A stretch of 64,000 bases of DNA from Rhizobiales bacterium YIM 77505 (GTDB taxonomy: Bacteria; Pseudomonadota; Alphaproteobacteria; Rhizobiales; Beijerinckiaceae). This document shows positions 60,101 through 64,000 of the stretch, piece after piece (within the stretch, counting starts at the first letter, position 1; every line of letters begins with the position of its first letter). The notes under the pieces are model-generated. The model did not search any database and was not told the origin of the DNA. It saw only the letters and a program-made list of their open reading frames with translations. The position numbers were made by a program, and so were the translations under genes. The stretch covers positions 2,418,001-2,482,000 of the forward strand of contig JQNH01000001.1 of assembly GCA_000745135.1 (NCBI GenBank). Direction: 5' to 3'.

Positions 60101-63043
60101 TCACGCCGCCCGGATCTGGCACAGGGTCGCCTTCGGCTCCTGCATGCCGGTGACGGGGTCGAAGCCGTAGGTCGTGATGGTGTTGACGCTCTCTCCGAGC
60201 ACCACCGGATCGGTTCCCTGCGGATAGCGGTTGCGCAGGTCGGCCCCCTGGTAGAAGCCCGAGAAGTGAAACGGCATCCAGGCGACGCCGCGCCCGACGC
60301 GCTCCGTGACCAGGGCCTTGACCCTGGTCCGGGCGTTGTTCTCGGCGCCGAGCACCCAGACCCACTGCCCATCCTTGATGCCGCGGTCGGCCGCGTCCGC
60401 CGGGTTGATCTCCACGAACATGTCCTGCTGCAGCTCGGCGAGCCACTTGTTGGAGCGCGTCTCCTCGCCGCCGCCCTCGTATTCCACGAGGCGTCCTGAA
60501 GAGAGGATCAGCGGGAACTCCTTGGCGATTCCCTTGTCGACCGCGGTCTTCTGCACGGTGAAGCCGACATTCGGCATCCGGAACTCGCGGGCGTCCGGAC
60601 GGGTCGGGTACTTGGCGACGAGATCCGGCCGCGGCGTGTAGATGGGCTCGCGATGCACCGGGATCGGATCCGGCAGGTTCCAGGCGTTCGCCCTCGCCTT
60701 GCCGTTGCCGTAGTGCATGACCCCATGCTCGAGGCACACCCGCTGGATGCCGCCGGACAGGTCGATCGCCCAGCTCACGGCATCGACGTTGTTGCCGCCG
60801 ATGCGCTCGATCACGGCCCGCTCCTCCGGCGTCAGGTCCTTGTCCCAGCCGAGCTTCTTGAGCACGCCCATCGTGAACTCGGGATACCCGTCCGTGAGCT
60901 CGGATCCCTTGGAGTAGGAGCCCTCGGCGAGCAGCGTCTGCCCGTTGCGCTCGAGACCGAAGCGGGCGCGGAAGGTGCCGCCGCCCTCCTTCACGTGGAC
61001 GTTGGTGTTGTAGAGGATCGGCGATCCGGGGTGTCGGATTTCCGGCTTGCCCCAGCACGGCCATGGCAGGCCGTAATAGTCGCCACCGACCTCCGGATCA
61101 TCCTTCGGCGCCCGCAAGGTGACGAGATCGAACTTGTGCTGGTTCTTCATATGCGCCTTGAGGCGCTCCGGGGACTGCCCGCAATAGCCGGTCGACCAGC
61201 CACCGCGATTGATCTCGCGCAGGATGTCCTCGGCGACAGGCTTCGTGCCGTTCACCTTGATGTTCTTGAACATCATGTCGGCGTAGCCGAGCTTCCGGGC
61301 GAGAAGGTACATCGCCTCGTAGTCGTCCTTCGACTCGAAGGCCGGCTCGACGATCTTCTCGCCCCACTGCAGCGAGCGGTTCGAGGCGGTGCGCGAGCCG
61401 TCGCACTCAAGCGAGGTCGCGATCGGCAGAAGGTAGGTGCCGTCGCGCCGGTCGGAGAGCGCCGCGAAGGTCGTCGGATGCGGATCGGCCACCACCAGGA
61501 GGTCGAGCTTCTCCATCGCCTTCTTGGCTTCCGGGATGCGGGTGACCGTGTTGCCCCCATGCCCGAAGACGATCATCGCCCTGATGTTGTCGCGCTGATC
61601 GACCTGGTCGGCGGGCATGTTGACGGCATCGAACCACCGGGTCGAGGTGATGCCCGGCGCCTCCATGTTCTGCTTCTTGGTGCGCGCCGGTCGGCCGCCC
61701 TTGGCTGGCACCTCGTCGAACTGGTTGACGAACCACTCGTAGTCCGTTTCCCAGACCCGGGCCCAATGCTTCCAGGCCGCTTCGGTCAGCCCGTAGTAGA
61801 GGGGCAGCGTGGTGACGTCGAGACCGAGGTCGGTCGCGCCCTGCACATTGGTGTGGCCGCGGAAGATGTTGGCGCCGGTGCCGGACGAGCCGACATTGCC
61901 GGTTGCGAGCAGCGCGATGCAGAAGGCGCGCACATTGGCCGTGCCGACCGTGTGCTGGGTCGCGCCCATGCACCAGATGATCGTGGCCGGCTTCTCCTTG
62001 GCGAGCATCTCGGCGACGCGCTTGAGCTGAGCGCCGGGCACGCCGGTGACCCGCTCAACCTCCTCAGGCGTCCACTTCTCGACCTCCTTGCGGACGTCCT
62101 CCATGCCGTAGACGCGCTGCTTGATGAAGTCCTTGTCCTCCCAGCCGTTCTGGAAGATGTGCCACAGCATGCCCCAGACGAGCGGGATGTCGGTCCCGGA
62201 CCGGAAGCGCACATATTCGGTGGCATGGGCCGCGGTGCGCGTGAAGCGCGGGTCGCACACGACCATGTTGGCGCGGTTGATCTCCTTGCCCGAGAGGATG
62301 TGCTGCATCGCGATCGGATGGGCTTCGGCGGCGTTCGAGCCGATGAAGATCATCGTCTTCGCATTGCGGATGTCGTTGTAGGAGTTGGTCTGGGCGCCAT
62401 AGCCCCAGGTATTGGCGACGCCCGCCACGGTCGTCGAGTGGCAGATGCGGGCCTGATGGTCGACGGAGTTCGTCCCCCAATAGGCGGCGAACTTGCGGAA
62501 GAGGTATGCGCCCTCGTTCGTGAACTTGGCCGAGCCGAGCCAATAGACGGAGTCCGCCCCATGCTTGGCGCGCAGCTCCATCATCTTGTCGCCGATCTCG
62601 TTGATGGCCTGGTCCCAGGAGATCCGTTGCCACTGGTTGTTGACCAGCTTCAGCGGATATTTGAGCCGCCGGTCTCCATGCACGATCTCGCGAATGGCGG
62701 CGCCCTTGGCGCAGTGCGTGCCGCGGTTGATCGGGCTTGCCCAGGAGGGCTCCTGCCCCGTCCATACGCCGTTCTGCACCTCGGCCGTCACGGTGCAGCC
62801 GACCGAGCAATGGGTGCAGATGTTCTTCCTGATCGTGACGGGCGCGCCCGGCACCGGCGCGCTCACCGCTTGCGCCTTCTTCACGGCGCCGAGCTGGATC
62901 GCGCCGACGGCCGCCAGGCCGCCGACCGCAAGCCCCGACCGTCGCAGGAAGGTACGACGGTCGACGGCTTCTGACGCCATCGCGACAGCAAGGGTCTGCA
63001 GTTTTCCGCGGCTCGCCTCGCCGCTCTTGCGCTTGATCAGCAT
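60101..63043 (-). CDS. Formate dehydrogenase catalytic (alpha) subunit, Cys-type
   Basis: The molybdopterin enzyme that oxidises formate to CO2. ATG 63043 gives 980 residues and a Tat signal (SEAVDRRTFLRRSGLAVGGL). The N-terminal [4Fe-4S] site is CTHCSVGC with a later Cys in RGTHCAKGA. At the residue that is selenocysteine in E. coli FdnG the sequence is ARICHSTTVAG, so this is the Cys form. Bis-MGD-binding regions follow through the long C-terminal domain (TGMQEPKATLCQIRAA at the end). Export via Tat with the partner subunit is expected. Confidence 0.95.
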   Translation of the reverse strand: MLIKRKSGEASRGKLQTLAVAMASEAVDRRTFLRRSGLAVGGLAAVGAIQLGAVKKAQAVSAPVPGAPVTIRKNICTHCSVGCTVTAEVQNGVWTGQEPSWASPINRGTHCAKGAAIREIVHGDRRLKYPLKLVNNQWQRISWDQAINEIGDKMMELRAKHGADSVYWLGSAKFTNEGAYLFRKFAAYWGTNSVDHQARICHSTTVAGVANTWGYGAQTNSYNDIRNAKTMIFIGSNAAEAHPIAMQHILSGKEINRANMVVCDPRFTRTAAHATEYVRFRSGTDIPLVWGMLWHIFQNGWEDKDFIKQRVYGMEDVRKEVEKWTPEEVERVTGVPGAQLKRVAEMLAKEKPATIIWCMGATQHTVGTANVRAFCIALLATGNVGSSGTGANIFRGHTNVQGATDLGLDVTTLPLYYGLTEAAWKHWARVWETDYEWFVNQFDEVPAKGGRPARTKKQNMEAPGITSTRWFDAVNMPADQVDQRDNIRAMIVFGHGGNTVTRIPEAKKAMEKLDLLVVADPHPTTFAALSDRRDGTYLLPIATSLECDGSRTASNRSLQWGEKIVEPAFESKDDYEAMYLLARKLGYADMMFKNIKVNGTKPVAEDILREINRGGWSTGYCGQSPERLKAHMKNQHKFDLVTLRAPKDDPEVGGDYYGLPWPCWGKPEIRHPGSPILYNTNVHVKEGGGTFRARFGLERNGQTLLAEGSYSKGSELTDGYPEFTMGVLKKLGWDKDLTPEERAVIERIGGNNVDAVSWAIDLSGGIQRVCLEHGVMHYGNGKARANAWNLPDPIPVHREPIYTPRPDLVAKYPTRPDAREFRMPNVGFTVQKTAVDKGIAKEFPLILSSGRLVEYEGGGEETRSNKWLAELQQDMFVEINPADAADRGIKDGQWVWVLGAENNARTRVKALVTERVGRGVAWMPFHFSGFYQGADLRNRYPQGTDPVVLGESVNTITTYGFDPVTGMQEPKATLCQIRAA

Positions 63044-63053
63044 GATGCAGCCC

Positions 63054-63269
63054 TCACTTCTTGAGCGTCTCGTAGCCGTTGGTGCGGTAGAAGGCCTTGA
63101 CGTGATCCGTCTCCCGGTAGCGGGCCTTCGTCTCGTCGTTGCCCGGATCGTAGGCCTCGGCCTCGCTGGCGGCGATCGGCGAGGCGGCTGCCACAGCCGC
63201 GGTCGACACGCCGCCGACGGCGCGAAGGAAGTTGCGACGGTCCAGGGCCTTCTTGTCGCTCTCGCGCAT
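63054..63269 (-). CDS. Small Tat-signal formate dehydrogenase-associated protein (71 aa)
   Basis: A 71-residue protein that starts RESDKKALDRRNFLRAVGGV, a Tat-type leader (RRNFLR), with a short Ala-rich segment (STAAVAAASPIAASEAEA) and a polar tail ending YRTNGYETLKK. It precedes fdhA by ten bases. Comparable small proteins occur in many fdh operons, but the function is not established. The start at 63269 follows GGAGGAACGACAG on the minus strand. Confidence 0.85.
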   Translation of the reverse strand: MRESDKKALDRRNFLRAVGGVSTAAVAAASPIAASEAEAYDPGNDETKARYRETDHVKAFYRTNGYETLKK

Positions 63270-63358
63270 CTGTCGTTCCTCCGTCGGGCAGGGCCGCGGC
63301 CTGCCGTCATCCGCGGGCGGCGCGACACCGCCCATGTGTCTCTTCCGGACGCGCTCGC

Positions 63359-63997
63359 TCACGCGTCCATTGCAAAGGCCTCGGCCTCGATCTCCATGAA
63401 CAGCCGGCCGATCCGCCCGACCGGCTTGTAGAAGCGCGCGAACCGCGCCGTCTCGAGGTCTGCGAAGAAGCGCGCAGCCCAGGGCTTCAGATGTCGCTCG
63501 AAGAAGCGCCGGTCGGCACCGGTCCCCGCCCCGAACCGGCCGCTGGCAAGCCCTGCCATCACCTCGCACAAGATGGCGAGATGATCTTCAGGCTCGCAGT
63601 GCCCTTCGGCGCGCTCGATGCTGAAGAGGCGCAGGTCCTCCCGCACCCGCGCCAGCGGACGTTCGTTGAGGAAGCCGGTGAGATAGTAGGAGGCATAAGG
63701 AACGAGTTCGCCCCGCCCGACGCCGATGAACAGGTCGAAGTACTCGCGCTGGAGATCGTCCGGATCGGCTGCGGCAGCCGCTTCGGCGAGCGCGATGTGA
63801 GCAAGGCCAAGGGGGCTCGGATCGCCCTTGAGAGCCGCGAGCCCTTCGAGCACCTCCCGGGTCGGAGCGCGACCGAGCAGGACGGCCAGGAGGTTGTATT
63901 CATGGGCGCGAAGAAGATCGATCTCGTCGACCTCCGGCGTGATGCCGGCCTCGCCTTCTTCAGGGTAGAGGTCCGGCCGCAGCGTCGTGCGCGGCAC
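63359..63997 (-). CDS. TorD/DmsD-like molecular chaperone, possibly truncated at the 5' end
   Basis: An all-helical TorD-family protein, at least 212 residues, that would protect and deliver FdhA or its Tat signal. It has the family pattern YEFL-like LRAHEYNLLAVLLGRAPTRE, EYFDLFIGVGRGELVPYASY and YYLTGFLNERPLARVREDLR. GTG 63997 is the only start visible; the frame is open to the window edge, so the true start may be outside. First gene of the minus-strand fdh series in view. Confidence 0.88.
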   Translation of the reverse strand: MPRTTLRPDLYPEEGEAGITPEVDEIDLLRAHEYNLLAVLLGRAPTREVLEGLAALKGDPSPLGLAHIALAEAAAAADPDDLQREYFDLFIGVGRGELVPYASYYLTGFLNERPLARVREDLRLFSIERAEGHCEPEDHLAILCEVMAGLASGRFGAGTGADRRFFERHLKPWAARFFADLETARFARFYKPVGRIGRLFMEIEAEAFAMDA

Positions 63998-64000
63998 GCC

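Noticed and set aside
60653-62974. A 773-codon open frame antisense to fdhA
   Set aside because: Same reason: the opposite strand encodes a formate dehydrogenase with intact cofactor motifs.

Overview
The window is high-GC, densely coded DNA from an alphaproteobacterium, most likely a Hyphomicrobiales (Rhizobiales) member. Supporting signs are the gene order DUF1285 / CoA pyrophosphatase / DUF6111 / CCA-adding enzyme divergent from MoxR / DUF58 / DUF4159, a separately encoded petABC cytochrome bc1 operon, two promoters matching the alphaproteobacterial EcfG consensus, and RIME-like palindromic repeats. I saw no rRNA, tRNA or CRISPR array. The only mobile DNA is a pair of insertion sequences at 7115-9007.

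Layout. 1-6765 (+): a truncated BenE-type transporter, a lipoprotein, then housekeeping genes (prs, rplY, pth, ychF), a secreted unknown and endonuclease V. 6766-9109: a small putative membrane ORF, then an IS5-family element abutting an IS630-family element at a shared target site. 9110-13772: a double-hotdog MaoC protein, then mtnP, apt, mtnA and a class II aldolase, which together look like a methylthioadenosine / 5'-deoxyadenosine salvage module of the DHAP-shunt type. 13848-16610 (-): petABC with a clear intrinsic terminator, divergent from an orphan TRAP binding protein. 18037-21201 (-): CCA-adding enzyme, DUF6111, NUDIX and DUF1285 genes. 21488-28420 (+): a four-gene MoxR/VWA operon that converges on a caspase-like protease (28485-30107, -).

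30211-49046 is a mosaic of short transcription units: GNAT, NUDIX, phosphoesterase, YbaK deacylase, BON protein, SDR plus ALDH, acyltransferase, SGNH hydrolase, DUF4142, TadG-like, purU, sugar kinase, FAD dehydrogenase, YqaA-type protein, methyltransferase-like protein, ABC exporter, and two co-transcribed receiver proteins, one carrying a PilZ domain. The BON and DUF4142 genes each have a near-perfect EcfG (general stress) promoter.

49533-54332 (+) is a TRAP transporter operon (dctPQM) followed by a UxaA-family dehydratase, with REP-like palindromes between dctP and dctQ and between dctM and uxaA. 54475-64000 is a formate dehydrogenase module. fdhD, mobA and a small protein run on +, converging on a minus-strand series of a TorD-like chaperone, a small Tat-signal protein, fdhA, fdhB, fdhC, mobB and moeA. 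Structural subunits and Mo-cofactor finishing genes therefore sit together. PurU at 40.8 kb, which makes formate, is a plausible metabolic partner.

The most notable items are the two IS elements sharing one target site, the DHAP-shunt gene set, the two EcfG promoters, the degenerate double-receiver / REC-PilZ pair, a DUF4142 protein interrupted by a glycine zipper, and an FdhD that lacks the usual CxxC pair.
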